The notes: generated by a model from the letters alone, not told the origin. 37,612 nucleotides of DNA from Hymenobacter elongatus (GCF_004745955.1 NZ_SRLD01000046.1:1-37612), one strand, 5' to 3'; shown: positions 1-7,556, counted from the stretch's first letter. Numbers and translations: made by a program.

Positions 1-151
1 CCACCGTGTAGCCGCTGCCCCCGTCGGCCAGCCGCAACAGTATCCGCCCGCGTTGGACCGTGCGCCCGGCGTGGCGGCCTTTGCGGGTTAAAGCCTCAAT
101 AGTCTGGCGGTCAGTCGACGACAGGACGAATGGCGTGAGTGGTCTTCCCAT
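1..151 (-). CDS. IS630-family transposase, N-terminal fragment
   Basis: Fifty codons starting at ATG 151 run off the left edge. The visible protein begins MGRPLTPFVLSSTDRQTIEA and continues through RTVQRGRILLRLADG. This is the start of the helix-turn-helix DNA-binding region of IS630 transposases, which commonly carry a RAQILLLLAEG-like helix there. The DDE catalytic part is outside the window. The gene begins 55 bases inside the terminal repeat. The C-terminus of a similar transposase, in the same orientation, is seen at the other end of the window, so the two may be copies of one element. Confidence 0.75.
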   Translation of the reverse strand, partial: MGRPLTPFVLSSTDRQTIEALTRKGRHAGRTVQRGRILLRLADGGSGYTV

Positions 152-206
152 CCAAAAGCAACGACCAATCTGCTTTTTTGTTCAAAAAACTCCCCTGACT
201 AAGCAG
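1..206 (-). mobile_element. IS630-family insertion sequence, partial (transposase-start end)
   Basis: The inner boundary is marked by a terminal inverted repeat at about 178-206. Read on the minus strand it contains TGCTTAGTCAGGGGAG followed by TTTTTTGAACAA. The same repeat, with one difference over 28 bases, starts the second copy at 37391. A TA dinucleotide (207-208) lies directly outside, as expected for IS630/Tc1-type elements, which duplicate a TA target. The rest of the element lies off the left edge of the window. Confidence 0.82.
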
Positions 207-341
207 TAGTTCAACTGTATTAAGTATATTAAATTCAAATCATTATCAATTATTAAATAATCAATCTGAAATTGTTGGCCCCTATGCGTTGCCCACACAA
301 TAGGCCAGTGAAAAGCAGAGACCAGGCTTACTTTCAGTAGC

Positions 342-371
342 AAAAAAACGGGGCCTTGCGGCCCCGTTTTT
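342..371. terminator. bidirectional intrinsic terminator after slyD
   Basis: A 7-bp GC stem, CGGGGCC (349-355) with GGCCCCG (360-366), has the loop TTGC. It is flanked by seven A on the left and five T on the right, so it can end transcription on either strand. It lies 24 bases past the slyD stop. The remaining bases 207-341 are AT-rich and hold no convincing gene. Confidence 0.85.
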
Positions 372-394
372 ATTCTTAGCAAAACAACATCACC

Positions 395-910
395 TTAGTG
401 CTGGTGCCCGCCTTCGCCATGCACATGGCCGTGGTCCATTTCTTCTTTGGTGGCTTCGCGCACGTCGGCTACCTGGCCGTCGAAGTGCATGACCATGCCG
501 GCCAGGGGGTGGTTGAAGTCCATCTTCACGGTGTCGGTGCCGATTTCCAGCACTTTGCCCTGCATGTGGTTGCCTTGGTTGTCGGCCATGGGCAGGAAGT
601 TGCCTTCCTGCAGCATTTCCTCGTCAAGCTGGCCATCCACTTCGAACACGTTTTTCGGGATATCGACCACGGCTTGCTGGTCGTATTCGCCGTAGGCCTG
701 CTCGGGGGTAAGGGAGAATTTGAAGGCGTCACCGGCGGCTTTGCCGTCGAGCTGGGTTTCAAACTCTTCGGGCAGGCCGCTCTGGCCAAACAGGAACACC
801 ATCGGCGCGTCGGCTTCCGCCGATTCGACGAGCACTTTCTCGTTGCTTTCGTCGGTCACGCTCAAATCGTAGGTGATGGTGACGACTTTATTGGGGCTGA
901 TCTGGGCCAT
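395..910 (-). CDS. slyD: SlyD-type FKBP peptidyl-prolyl cis-trans isomerase
   Basis: This is a 171-residue cytoplasmic FKBP-family prolyl isomerase and probable metallochaperone. The N-terminal half shows the FKBP pattern, with a YDLSV strand, the loop PMVFLFGQSGLPEEFE, and LTPEQAYGEYD as the last piece before the inserted domain. The middle region (about 75-125) is the insert-in-flap chaperone domain of SlyD. FNHPLAGMVMHFDG (about 132-145) returns to the FKBP fold and is characteristic of SlyD-type proteins. The C-terminus is a short His-rich tail (HGHVHGEGGHQH), which in SlyD proteins binds nickel and other metals. The ATG at 910 gives the usual MAQISPNKVVTITY start. It is a single gene with a strong terminator beyond its stop. 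The slyD symbol is by family; Bacteroidota genomes often hold several such isomerases. Confidence 0.93.
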   Translation of the reverse strand: MAQISPNKVVTITYDLSVTDESNEKVLVESAEADAPMVFLFGQSGLPEEFETQLDGKAAGDAFKFSLTPEQAYGEYDQQAVVDIPKNVFEVDGQLDEEMLQEGNFLPMADNQGNHMQGKVLEIGTDTVKMDFNHPLAGMVMHFDGQVADVREATKEEMDHGHVHGEGGHQH

Positions 911-1094
911 AATCGGGGTGGATTAGGTATTCGGGTTGGGTTAAAAATGGGTTTGGGGCGGCTAGTTACGGAAAATGCCCCGTACATCTGAGTGCGCCGG
1001 TTGCCTATAGATACTCCGGGCGGCGGGGAAGGTTTTTGTCGCGTCGGGCAGTGCAAGCAGCGCAGCAATTCGCGCTCTGCAGGGCGCTGAGCAA

Positions 1095-1197
1095 GCTGTA
1101 ACGCGAAGTTCCACTGCGCGACGCGTTGGACGACGCGTAGGCAACGAACAGCAACGTGTCGTTCAACGCCCCGCGCAGTGGAACTTCGCGTTACAGC
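1095..1197. repeat. long inverted repeat (hairpin element) between slyD and the helicase gene
   Basis: Two perfectly complementary 26-base arms lie at 1095-1120 and 1172-1197. The complementarity continues inward for about 22 more positions with four mismatches, leaving a loop of only a few bases near 1143-1149. The outer arm carries the words ACGCGAAGTT and CCACTGCGCG. A related copy forms the hairpin just before alaS (17519-17541) and a degenerate one lies near 17382-17400. The rest of the 311-base gap (911-1221) holds nothing recognisable. It sits upstream of slyD and downstream of the helicase gene, both on the minus strand, and has no T-run typical of an intrinsic terminator. Confidence 0.85.
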
Positions 1198-1221
1198 AAA
1201 AAGCCCTGACGGACGCGGCAC

Positions 1222-3204
1222 TTACTGCATTTCCCAGGCCGTGCGGTAGGCCCCGATGCTTTCTACGTAGTCCAGAAAGGCCTTGTAGAACGGGTGGGAG
1301 CCGAGCGTGCTGGAGTCGCCCACGATGAGCAGCTTGCGGCGGGCGCGGGTCATGCCCACGTTCATGCGGCGGATATCGGAAAGGAAGCCGATTTCGCTCT
1401 GGGCGTTGCTGCGCGTGAGGCTGATGGCAATAATGTCGCGCTCCTGGCCCTGGAAGGAATCCACGGTGCCCACGCTCAGCATGCGGTGCTCCATCAGGCC
1501 CATCAGCTCATCATTATCCTCCACGGCATCCTTGAGGTAATTGATCTGGGCGCGGTAGGGGGCAATAACACCAATGGTGAGCAGGTCCTGCTCGTGGTCG
1601 GCGGGGTCATATACCTCCAGCAGCTGCGAAAGACGCTTCAGCAGCAGGTCGGCTTCCTCAGGGTTGGCAATAGAGCGGCTTTCGGCAATGCCCAGCTCCT
1701 GAAAGCCGAAGCCGGCCGTATCCAGAAACTCCACGGGCAGGTCGGGGGCAAAGCGCAGGTCGTAGTCGGGCAGGTCGGCGTGGGCCACGCTGGGCGCGGC
1801 CTGCAGGCGGCCTTCGTAGAACTGCGCCGAGCTGAAGGCCATAATCTGCTCGTGCATGCGGTACTGCACTTCCAGCATGCGCGCCGCTTCGGGCTGCCGC
1901 CGGATGCACTTCTCAAACAGCGTTTCGCGCAGACCTTCGCGGGCCGCCTTTTCGCTTTTCACCGTGGGCGGCAGCTGCTGATGGTCGCCGGCCAGTACCA
2001 CGCGGTTGGCCTTCGTAATCGGAATCCAGGAGCCCGGCTCCAGGGCCTGGGCGGCCTCGTCGATAAAGACGGTTTCGTAGGTAAGATGGCGAATGGCGCG
2101 GTTGGAAGCCCCTACCAGCGTACAGGTGATGACCTGTACTTTATCCAGTAAGTCCTCGGTGATGTAGCGCTCCAGGTTGTCGGAATCCTGGAGCATGAGG
2201 TGGGCCTGCTCCTTCAGCAGGCGGCGCTGCTCGCGCTCCTCCCAGCCGAAGTGGCGCTTAAACTTGCCGGCCTGCTCGCGGTACTGCTCGGCCGTCTGGC
2301 GCATGCTCTTCAGCTCACCATAGCTCTTGTGCTCCATAATCTGGGCGTCGAGCGTGTGGTGCAGCAGCAAATCCGACACCCGCGAGGGGTTGCCCATCCG
2401 GATGACGTTCACGCCGCGCTCGGCCAGCTTTTCGGTGAGCAGATCTACGGCCGTATTCGAGGGCGCACACACCAGTACCCGCCGCTCGCGCCGGATGGTT
2501 TCCAGAATAGCCTGCACCAGCGTGGTGGTTTTGCCGGTGCCGGGCGGGCCGTGAATGATGGCTACATCCTGGGCGGCCAGCACGTGGCGCACGGCCGAGA
2601 GCTGGGAGCTGTTCAGGGGGCTGGGGTAATACAAGGTAGCCTCGGCCTCGTCGCGGAAGCGGGCGGGCCTGGCCCCCAGCAGCACGTCGCGCAGCTCGGC
2701 CAGGCGGGTTTCGTGGGCGCCCATCACCTTGCCCATGGCAAACTCCATTTCGCGGTAGCTCACCTCGTCAAAGGTCAGATCGACGCCCAGCTTGCCTTCC
2801 TCGACCCAGTCGGGAAGGTCTTCCTTGGTGGTCGCGAGCAGAATTTTGTTGCGCTTCACGGCCGTAATCACGCCGTTGAGCGTGGGGCGGTCGGAGCCGG
2901 CACGGTTGGGGATATTGCCGAAGAGGGCCGCGTTTTTGCCCACCTGAAACAAGTGCAGGCCGTTCTGGCTGAGCGGGCGCTCAATTTCGAGCACCAGCTT
3001 GCCGCCGAAGCCGATTTCCTCCTTAATGATTTTGACCGGGTACCACGTCAGGCCGCGCTGCTGACGCTCGGCAATGGTGGCTTTGGCATTCTTGAGTTTA
3101 AACTGCTCCAGGTCTTCCTGCTGCTCCAGTTTCAGTAGGGCCTGCACCTTGCGCAGCTCTTTTTCCAGCGCGTAAGGGTCGGTAAAGGTCGGTTGTTCAG
3201 ACAA
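1222..3204 (-). CDS. SF1 (Upf1/IGHMBP2-like) AAA-type DNA/RNA helicase
   Basis: A 660-residue superfamily 1 helicase with all core motifs. Motif I is GPPGTGKTTT at residues 219-228, followed by Ia (VCAPSNTAVD), II (VFIDEAAQALEP), III (LAGDHQQLPPTV), IV/V (YRMHEQIM; VGTVDSFQGQERDII) and VI (NVGMTRARRKLLIVGD). The DEAA box and the VDSFQGQE motif place it in the Upf1/IGHMBP2/Dna2 branch. The N-terminal 200 residues contain the beta-barrel region usual in this branch. The cellular role is not known from sequence; DNA or RNA unwinding driven by ATP is expected. The start appears to be TTG at 3204: an in-frame stop lies 15 bases upstream, and the first in-frame ATG is not until about residue 153, well inside a conserved region. 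It is the first feature right of the long hairpin repeat and no operon partner is evident. Confidence 0.92.
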   Translation of the reverse strand: MSEQPTFTDPYALEKELRKVQALLKLEQQEDLEQFKLKNAKATIAERQQRGLTWYPVKIIKEEIGFGGKLVLEIERPLSQNGLHLFQVGKNAALFGNIPNRAGSDRPTLNGVITAVKRNKILLATTKEDLPDWVEEGKLGVDLTFDEVSYREMEFAMGKVMGAHETRLAELRDVLLGARPARFRDEAEATLYYPSPLNSSQLSAVRHVLAAQDVAIIHGPPGTGKTTTLVQAILETIRRERRVLVCAPSNTAVDLLTEKLAERGVNVIRMGNPSRVSDLLLHHTLDAQIMEHKSYGELKSMRQTAEQYREQAGKFKRHFGWEEREQRRLLKEQAHLMLQDSDNLERYITEDLLDKVQVITCTLVGASNRAIRHLTYETVFIDEAAQALEPGSWIPITKANRVVLAGDHQQLPPTVKSEKAAREGLRETLFEKCIRRQPEAARMLEVQYRMHEQIMAFSSAQFYEGRLQAAPSVAHADLPDYDLRFAPDLPVEFLDTAGFGFQELGIAESRSIANPEEADLLLKRLSQLLEVYDPADHEQDLLTIGVIAPYRAQINYLKDAVEDNDELMGLMEHRMLSVGTVDSFQGQERDIIAISLTRSNAQSEIGFLSDIRRMNVGMTRARRKLLIVGDSSTLGSHPFYKAFLDYVESIGAYRTAWEMQ

Positions 3205-3275
3205 GAGGGTAGGCGTTAATTAAGTCCGTTGGTAACAACGGAAACGGCAGATTGGTGGCCGAAGGTCGGGGAGAA

Positions 3276-3659
3276 TTACTTGTCGCCCCTTTCGAAGTAA
3301 TGTTCAATGCGGAAACGGCTTTCCTTAGCTATATCCTTCAACAAGTAGTCTTTCTTGATTTGGGACCTTTGCTTACTATATTCTCCCAGGCCCTTGAGTT
3401 GTGCTTGGATAAAACTATAGAGCGGATGATTATCGTCTTGAAACTCTCGCCACAAAATGGCTGATGCTTGGTTCAACAAATCATCGACATCCTCTTTCTT
3501 ATGTTGACTTTTGTATATCTCGTTTCCAATTTCTAGTAGAACCTGCTTCGTTGTTTTTCCATCTGGATTAACCCATTTGCATTTCTCGGTGATAATTGTT
3601 TCTACGCCATTATAGACGTAGATTATTTGACGGGTTGGCGCTTGACTGCTCATAAGCAA
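3276..3659 (-). CDS. hypothetical protein, AT-rich small gene
   Basis: A 127-residue protein (125 if the second ATG, at 3653, is used) that I do not recognise. It starts with MLMSSQAPTRQIIYVYNGVE. The middle reads GKTTKQVLLEIGNEIYKSQ and the C-terminus is charged (KESRFRIEHYFERGDK). No signal peptide or membrane segment is visible, so a soluble protein is likely. Its base composition is clearly more AT-rich than the genes around it, a hint of recent acquisition. It lies 24 bases after higA on the same strand and could be co-transcribed with the toxin-antitoxin pair, but nothing in the sequence ties it to that module. Confidence 0.6.
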   Translation of the reverse strand: MLMSSQAPTRQIIYVYNGVETIITEKCKWVNPDGKTTKQVLLEIGNEIYKSQHKKEDVDDLLNQASAILWREFQDDNHPLYSFIQAQLKGLGEYSKQRSQIKKDYLLKDIAKESRFRIEHYFERGDK

Positions 3660-3683
3660 CGTTTCCGAAAGGGTAAATTAAAA

Positions 3684-4043
3684 CTACGCCCCAGCTAGCA
3701 GCACTTCCGCCGAAATTCCCAGATTATCGTGCAGGGCCTTCATCATCTTGGCCGTGAGCTTGCGCTTGCGGTTCAGGATTTCGCTCACCCGGCTTTCGCC
3801 GCCCAGCCACTCGGCCAGGTCGCGCTGGCGCAGGCCCTGTTCCTGCATTTTGTACTTGATGTACTCGATAGGGTCGGGCTCCGGTACGGGGTGGTGCACG
3901 GCATCATAGGCCTGCACCAGCGTGGTCAGCACATCCAGCTCGTCGAACTCCGCCGTGCCGGGGGTAGCCTCGAAGATGCTTTCGATGCGGGTCAGCGCCT
4001 GTTGGTAATCGGCTTCGGTGCGAATGGGCTTGATGGCGTTCAT
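3684..4043 (-). CDS. higA: HigA-type antitoxin, XRE helix-turn-helix
   Basis: A 119-residue antitoxin of the HigA family. Residues 1-60 form a helical region with several acidic residues (EADYQQALTRIESIFEA, FDELDVLTTLVQAYD). Residues 62-117 hold an XRE-type helix-turn-helix (YIKYKMQEQGLRQRDLAEWL then SRVSEILNRKRKLTAKMMKA). This long-N-terminus architecture is typical of antitoxins paired with HigB. It starts within the toxin stop codon (ATGA overlap at 4040-4043), so translation is probably coupled. HigA proteins neutralise the toxin and repress their own operon. Confidence 0.88.
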   Translation of the reverse strand: MNAIKPIRTEADYQQALTRIESIFEATPGTAEFDELDVLTTLVQAYDAVHHPVPEPDPIEYIKYKMQEQGLRQRDLAEWLGGESRVSEILNRKRKLTAKMMKALHDNLGISAEVLLAGA

Positions 4044-4333
4044 AGGGTGGCGGCGTTTATTTTGTCGTAGTGTGCGTGGGTGCCGATGAAGCGGATGAAG
4101 ACGATGCCGGCCGCGTAGTTAATAGCAACCACCAGCCGGAAATCATTGCCCTTGATGTTGAACACCACCCGGTTGTTGCCTACGATGCTGGCGTTGCCGT
4201 GCTGCGCTTTTACGTCGTTCGGGGTATGCCAGACGGCCTGAGAAGTGTCTTTATACCATACCTGCAACGGCAGGGCCGCCGCTGGATACTGTTCCCAGAA
4301 TTCCCGCAAAGGAGCCTTGGCAATGATGCGCAT
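4040..4333 (-). CDS. higB: HigB-type mRNA interferase toxin
   Basis: A 97-residue toxin of the HigB family (RelE/ParE-like fold) that is expected to cut mRNA on the ribosome. Family signatures are the start MRIIAKAPLREFWEQYP, the central NNRVVFNIKGNDFRLVVAIN and the C-terminal FIRFIGTHAHYDKINA, which carries the usual GTHxxYD motif. The gene is full length, with a clear ATG at 4333. Toxin-first order with a 4-base overlap to the HTH antitoxin is the standard HigBA arrangement. The AT-rich gap 4334-4376 upstream is the likely position of the autoregulated promoter. Confidence 0.9.
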   Translation of the reverse strand: MRIIAKAPLREFWEQYPAAALPLQVWYKDTSQAVWHTPNDVKAQHGNASIVGNNRVVFNIKGNDFRLVVAINYAAGIVFIRFIGTHAHYDKINAATL

Positions 4334-4376
4334 GATTGTATAAAGATAGGAAACTTACCAGATAGGGAAGAACACT

Positions 4377-4985
4377 TCAGCTAGAAACGCCCGACTCTTC
4401 CATCCCCAGCAGCCGCGTCAGCTCCTGGGCTTCTTCCAGCAGCAGGCGGTGGCGCAACACCAGGTGGGCACGGGCCAGCGGGCCGGGGCGGAGCACGGCG
4501 GCGGTATTGGCTTCGAGGTGCGTCAGCCAGACCTCGGCTTCGGTGGGGTCAACGACGGGGTCGAACATGGCACCGGGCGTGGCCAGGGCCTGGCGCAGGG
4601 CGGCCAGGCCCTGGCGGCGGCGCAGCAGGGCCGTATCCTGCAGGGCCAGGGTTTCGAGCTGGTACTGCAGCTGGTAGGCCAAGTGCTGGCAGCGCCGAAG
4701 CCGGCGGCGCAGTACCTGGGCGTCGTGGGTGGCCTGGTAGGCTGGCAGCGGGGGTGGCGGAACGGGCAGAGTCTCGGGCGCGGACAGGCCGGGGGCCCGC
4801 AGTAAATCCTGTAGCTGGCTGAGGCGGCGGCTCACGGCGGGAGAAAACTGACGGCGGCTCGCTTCCACGGCTTCTACCTGGCGGGCGCTTACCTGGAGCC
4901 AGCGGGCCAGCTCGGCCTGGGTGAGGGCAAAATGCCGCCGGACCACGGCCGCGTCGGTATCAGAATACGAAGTGGGAGTGCGCAT
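4377..4985 (-). CDS. helix-turn-helix protein with helical C-terminal region
   Basis: A 202-residue protein. Residues about 12-60 form an XRE-like helix-turn-helix (RRHFALTQAELARWL, then VSARQVEAVEASRRQF). A short proline-rich linker follows (ETLPVPPPPLPAY), then a long helical region rich in Arg, Leu and Gln (RRRLRRCQHLAYQLQYQ and HLVLRHRLLLEEAQELTRLL). It looks like a DNA-binding regulator with a helical dimerisation or sensor region of unknown ligand. Only 31 bases separate its ATG from a large inverted repeat (5017-5096), which makes autoregulation plausible. It could instead be a phage- or plasmid-derived regulator; I cannot tell. Confidence 0.75.
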   Translation of the reverse strand: MRTPTSYSDTDAAVVRRHFALTQAELARWLQVSARQVEAVEASRRQFSPAVSRRLSQLQDLLRAPGLSAPETLPVPPPPLPAYQATHDAQVLRRRLRRCQHLAYQLQYQLETLALQDTALLRRRQGLAALRQALATPGAMFDPVVDPTEAEVWLTHLEANTAAVLRPGPLARAHLVLRHRLLLEEAQELTRLLGMEESGVSS

Positions 4986-5016
4986 AGCGGAAGATATCTG
5001 GCGCGAGGCAACGGAG

Positions 5017-5096
5017 AGTCGTACACCTGTTTTATTATTTTCACGTGTACTACTATTTTGTCGTACACGTGAAAATAATAAAACAGGTGTACGACT
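5017..5096. promoter_or_regulatory. operator-like inverted repeat upstream of the HTH gene
   Basis: Perfect complementary arms of 34 bases (5017-5050 and 5063-5096) surround a 12-base loop (tactattttgtc). Each arm contains two opposed copies of an 11-base word. TCGTACACCTG starts at 5019 and TCGTACACGTG at 5061, exactly 42 bases apart (about four helical turns). The reverse forms end the left arm (CACGTGTAC) and the right arm (CAGGTGTACGA). The whole block is AT-rich inside. Its position just before an HTH gene suggests a multi-site operator. A structured RNA leader or a MITE-like insertion are alternatives. Confidence 0.7.
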
Positions 5097-5179
5097 AGGG
5101 GCAAGCGGGTTTGGGCTTTTTAGGGCCTCACCCTACATCTAGAGAAGCCTAAACCCGCTCTGATTACCATTGCAATGGA

Positions 5180-5216
5180 GGTGCTTCGACAAGCGGACAC
5201 CAGATCAAGCATGACC
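5180..5216 (-). repeat. dispersed hairpin repeat, copy 1
   Basis: On the minus strand this reads GTCATGCTTGATCTGGTGTC then CGCTTGTCGAAGCA. The same layout occurs at 17259-17300 and 28006-28045. It lies just past the stop (5233) of the Imm51-like gene. Confidence 0.7.
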
Positions 5217-5232
5217 TTATAAGCCAGGTACT

Positions 5233-5604
5233 CTACTCGAAAAAGTCGCTCGAATCCGTCTGGCTGAAGTATTTGTTCAGGCTGCCCAAATCGGCGAAGA
5301 TGGGGCCGATGAGGCGCATGAAGTCGTTTACGGCTTCCTGCGAATCGGCGTAGAACAACAGGCGGGCCGCAGTAGAGTAGCCGGTAATATGCTCCAGCAA
5401 GTCGGGCTGCTCTTCTTCCAGAATGGTAGTGATATGTTCCTCCCACGACTGTCCGCTGCCGCCGAAGCCGTAGTTCTCGAACAGGTAGAAGTGGCCTTCC
5501 AGCTCCGGGTCCGACTCCACGTTGGCCGTAATGCCAAATTGCGCGTCGTCGATGCGCAGATGCTCCGGAATCGGATAAATCTTGAAAGGGAAGGTGTTTT
5601 CCAT
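5233..5604 (-). CDS. Imm51-like immunity-type protein
   Basis: A 123-residue acidic soluble protein starting MENTFPFKIYPIPEHL at ATG 5604. The central YGFGGSGQSWEEHITTILEE and PDLLEHITGYSTAARLLFYA, followed by SQEAVNDFMRLIGPIF, resemble my recollection of the Imm51 family (a glycine-rich loop, then a Trp-containing helix, then a strand and a final helix). Members are predicted immunity proteins for polymorphic toxins, but no toxin gene is visible nearby. It is the last gene of the run that begins with the RND exporter. The family assignment is tentative. Confidence 0.5.
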   Translation of the reverse strand: MENTFPFKIYPIPEHLRIDDAQFGITANVESDPELEGHFYLFENYGFGGSGQSWEEHITTILEEEQPDLLEHITGYSTAARLLFYADSQEAVNDFMRLIGPIFADLGSLNKYFSQTDSSDFFE

Positions 5605-5621
5605 AGGATAGGGTAAAGGTA

Positions 5622-5972
5622 CTAAGCCGGGAAGTGCCGCTCGCAGCCCGCGCACTGGTGTAGGGTAGTGCCCGCATAAAACAGCCGCTGCCATAGCCCC
5701 GGCCGCGCCACCGGCATCGTGTCGGGGCTGTGGCAGCGGGGGCAGCGCACCACGCGCACCGTAGCGCGCCGGGCCTCAAAGTCCTCCACACTGGCGCGGG
5801 CTGCGTCGGCATCTTCTTCCTCGATGAGGAGCTGGTACCAGATACCGTCGCCGAACGGAAAGGAAGGCGGACCGCAGGTTTTGACCAGGGAGTTGATGTC
5901 GGCCGCCAATAAGTCATTATACAAGGTCACCGCCTCCGCGTAGGTCAGATAAGTAGCGGCGGGAATGAGCAT
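5622..5972 (-). CDS. DUF2007-like protein with C-terminal zinc ribbon
   Basis: About 116 residues from ATG 5972 (MLIPAATYLTYAEAVTLYND); an upstream ATG at 6002 would add ten residues. The first 70 residues follow the DUF2007 pattern: an amphipathic first helix (AEAVTLYNDLLAADINSLV), a glycine-containing loop, a YQLLIEEED strand and a helix with Ala pairs. The C-terminus carries two cysteine pairs, VRCPRCHSPD and HQCAGCERHFPA, which form a zinc ribbon with a hydrophobic stretch between. The function is unknown; such proteins are assumed to bind a ligand or a partner. It lies 17 bases before the Imm51-like gene on the same strand. Confidence 0.65.
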   Translation of the reverse strand: MLIPAATYLTYAEAVTLYNDLLAADINSLVKTCGPPSFPFGDGIWYQLLIEEEDADAARASVEDFEARRATVRVVRCPRCHSPDTMPVARPGLWQRLFYAGTTLHQCAGCERHFPA

Positions 5973-6055
5973 TGCGGTGGACTTTTCTGTTGGCCAGGGC
6001 ATCTTTTTTTCGTCAGCTCAGAATGACAGCCGAAGAAAATAGCAGCAGCAGCGTT

Positions 6056-6637
6056 TTACCGCCGCACGACGCGCCGCACCGGTTGGGCTTGACCGCGCAA
6101 CTTGTAAATATACCACAGCAAACCTGCGCACAGCACGGCCAGCGCGGTGGCCAGCAACTCCCGGCTGGTGCGGGCCTCGGCGGCTTCCTGGGCCGTGGCC
6201 TGGGCATCGGCCAGCTTCTTCTCGCGCTGCTTGTCGCGCGTCTGGAGGTTCTGAATCTGGTTTTCCAGGTCGTAGAACCGTTCTTTGGTCACCGACTGGT
6301 CGCCCTGGGCCACGGTAATCTGGCGCTCGGCCTGGGTTTTCTCGGCCACGATGCTGGCTGTGCGGCGAATGGAAGCTTCCTTAATGGCCTGCACGATTTC
6401 GGTGTCCTTGCGGATGATGGCCTTGAGCACGTCTACCACTTCCTGCAAATCCTTTTTGGAAGCCTTGTTGCCAAAGAGGCTGTTGCGCTGGGCGTTGGCG
6501 TCTTCGTAGGCCTGCACCATCCGGCTGCGCTCCTGAATCAGCGGCGTCAGCGGGTCGGGCTGGGCAGACTGGGCGGGCGTCTGGGCGGGCGCGGTCAGGG
6601 TAAGAAAGACGAGCAGGCAGGAAAAAGCGAGTTTCAT
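6056..6637 (-). CDS. exported coiled-coil protein with C-terminal membrane anchor
   Basis: A 193-residue protein beginning MKLAFSCLLVFLTLTAPAQT, a clear signal peptide with cleavage likely after APA. Residues about 30-155 are highly charged and rich in Gln, Lys and Glu (KASKKDLQEVVDVLKAIIRK, RFYDLENQIQNLQTRDKQRE), suggesting a coiled coil. A single transmembrane helix follows near the C-terminus (LLATALAVLCAGLLWYIY), then a short basic tail (RRVVRR). The layout suggests a periplasmic coiled coil tethered to the inner membrane. I recognise no family. It follows the lipoprotein gene by 31 bases and is probably in the exporter operon. Confidence 0.7.
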   Translation of the reverse strand: MKLAFSCLLVFLTLTAPAQTPAQSAQPDPLTPLIQERSRMVQAYEDANAQRNSLFGNKASKKDLQEVVDVLKAIIRKDTEIVQAIKEASIRRTASIVAEKTQAERQITVAQGDQSVTKERFYDLENQIQNLQTRDKQREKKLADAQATAQEAAEARTSRELLATALAVLCAGLLWYIYKLRGQAQPVRRVVRR

Positions 6638-6668
6638 AGGGCCTTCATACGGCAAAGCGGCAAGGAGG

Positions 6669-7523
6669 CTACAAATCCCCCTCTTTCATCAGCAGCGTAG
6701 CCACCGTGGTCGTGGTGAGAAAGCGCAGCTCCGGCGCCAGGCCATCCCGAATCCAGACCTTGAGGGCATGGTCGGGCGAAATGGTTTCGTAGTCGAGGTA
6801 GGCGATGCGCTGACCCTCGTGCACAATTTCGACGCCCCCGGGACCGGCCAGGGGTTGCGCCAGCTGAGCAAACCTGCCCGCGGAAGCCGGGAGCGGCGTG
6901 CGCGCCACCAGCCGGATGCGCAGCAGCACCTGGTCGGCGTCGCCGACGAGCCCGATGACGGGGGTCGGGTTGTCGGACTCGAAGCCGGTCCGGTTGGTAG
7001 TAGTCAGCAGCAGATTCCAGACGTTGGTCTGCCCCAGTTTGGGCCCTACGATCAGGGCGTTGAAGGTTTCGGTGGTGCGGCTGCGCAGCTCCGGGTCCAG
7101 CTGGCCCAGCAGCAGCCCTTTCGCTACCACCGACTGCGTAACGCTCTGCCGGCCGCAGTACACGGCCGCTGACTGCCCCGGGCCACCGGGGCTGCTGGTG
7201 CCGAATTGAAATTCCATCTTGCTGTCCTCGGTGCTCAGCTGCTGGGCGTAGGGCAGGTCGAGCACGTCGAGCACGGGCGAGCCGGTAGTACCAGCGCGCA
7301 GCGGGCCCTGGTCGCGGGTGCGGGTGCTGCGCCAGCCGCGGTGTACGTCCGTCACCTGGTAGGGGCCGAGGACGGGTTTGCGGCCGGGGCCGAGCTTGCT
7401 GATGGGCACGCTCAGCTGGGTGCCGGCTGCTCCCCCGAAAGGGTTGGCCGAGGTGCGGGGAAGGTAGGCCGGCGTGGCGCAGCCAACCAGCAGCAGGGGC
7501 AGGGCAAGGAAAATCTTCCGCAT
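6669..7523 (-). CDS. lipoprotein, paralogue of the next exported protein
   Basis: A 284-residue protein with the lipoprotein signal MRKIFLALPLLLVGC, the Cys being residue 15. I recognise no named domain. Its last 50 residues (GQRIAYLDY...ALKVWIRDGLAPELRFL then ATLLMKEGDL) align with the end of the neighbouring protein at 7557 (GKAIAALAL...SIYWVRKDLDPALQLVV then TTLLLRPDLK). The N-terminal stretches also correspond (PYQVTDVHRGWRST against FRLLTLHRNGDWLTT). The two are therefore diverged tandem duplicates, one lipidated and one apparently not. Only 33 bases separate them. The context with an RND-type exporter suggests an envelope role, which is inference only. Confidence 0.75.
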   Translation of the reverse strand: MRKIFLALPLLLVGCATPAYLPRTSANPFGGAAGTQLSVPISKLGPGRKPVLGPYQVTDVHRGWRSTRTRDQGPLRAGTTGSPVLDVLDLPYAQQLSTEDSKMEFQFGTSSPGGPGQSAAVYCGRQSVTQSVVAKGLLLGQLDPELRSRTTETFNALIVGPKLGQTNVWNLLLTTTNRTGFESDNPTPVIGLVGDADQVLLRIRLVARTPLPASAGRFAQLAQPLAGPGGVEIVHEGQRIAYLDYETISPDHALKVWIRDGLAPELRFLTTTTVATLLMKEGDL

Positions 7524-7556
7524 GAGGAGGACAGAAATCGGGCGGAAAAAACGGAT

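Noticed and set aside
182..382. A 66-codon minus-strand frame between IS630 and slyD
   Set aside because: It starts within the terminator and ends in the IS terminal repeat, with AT-rich composition and no protein-like features.
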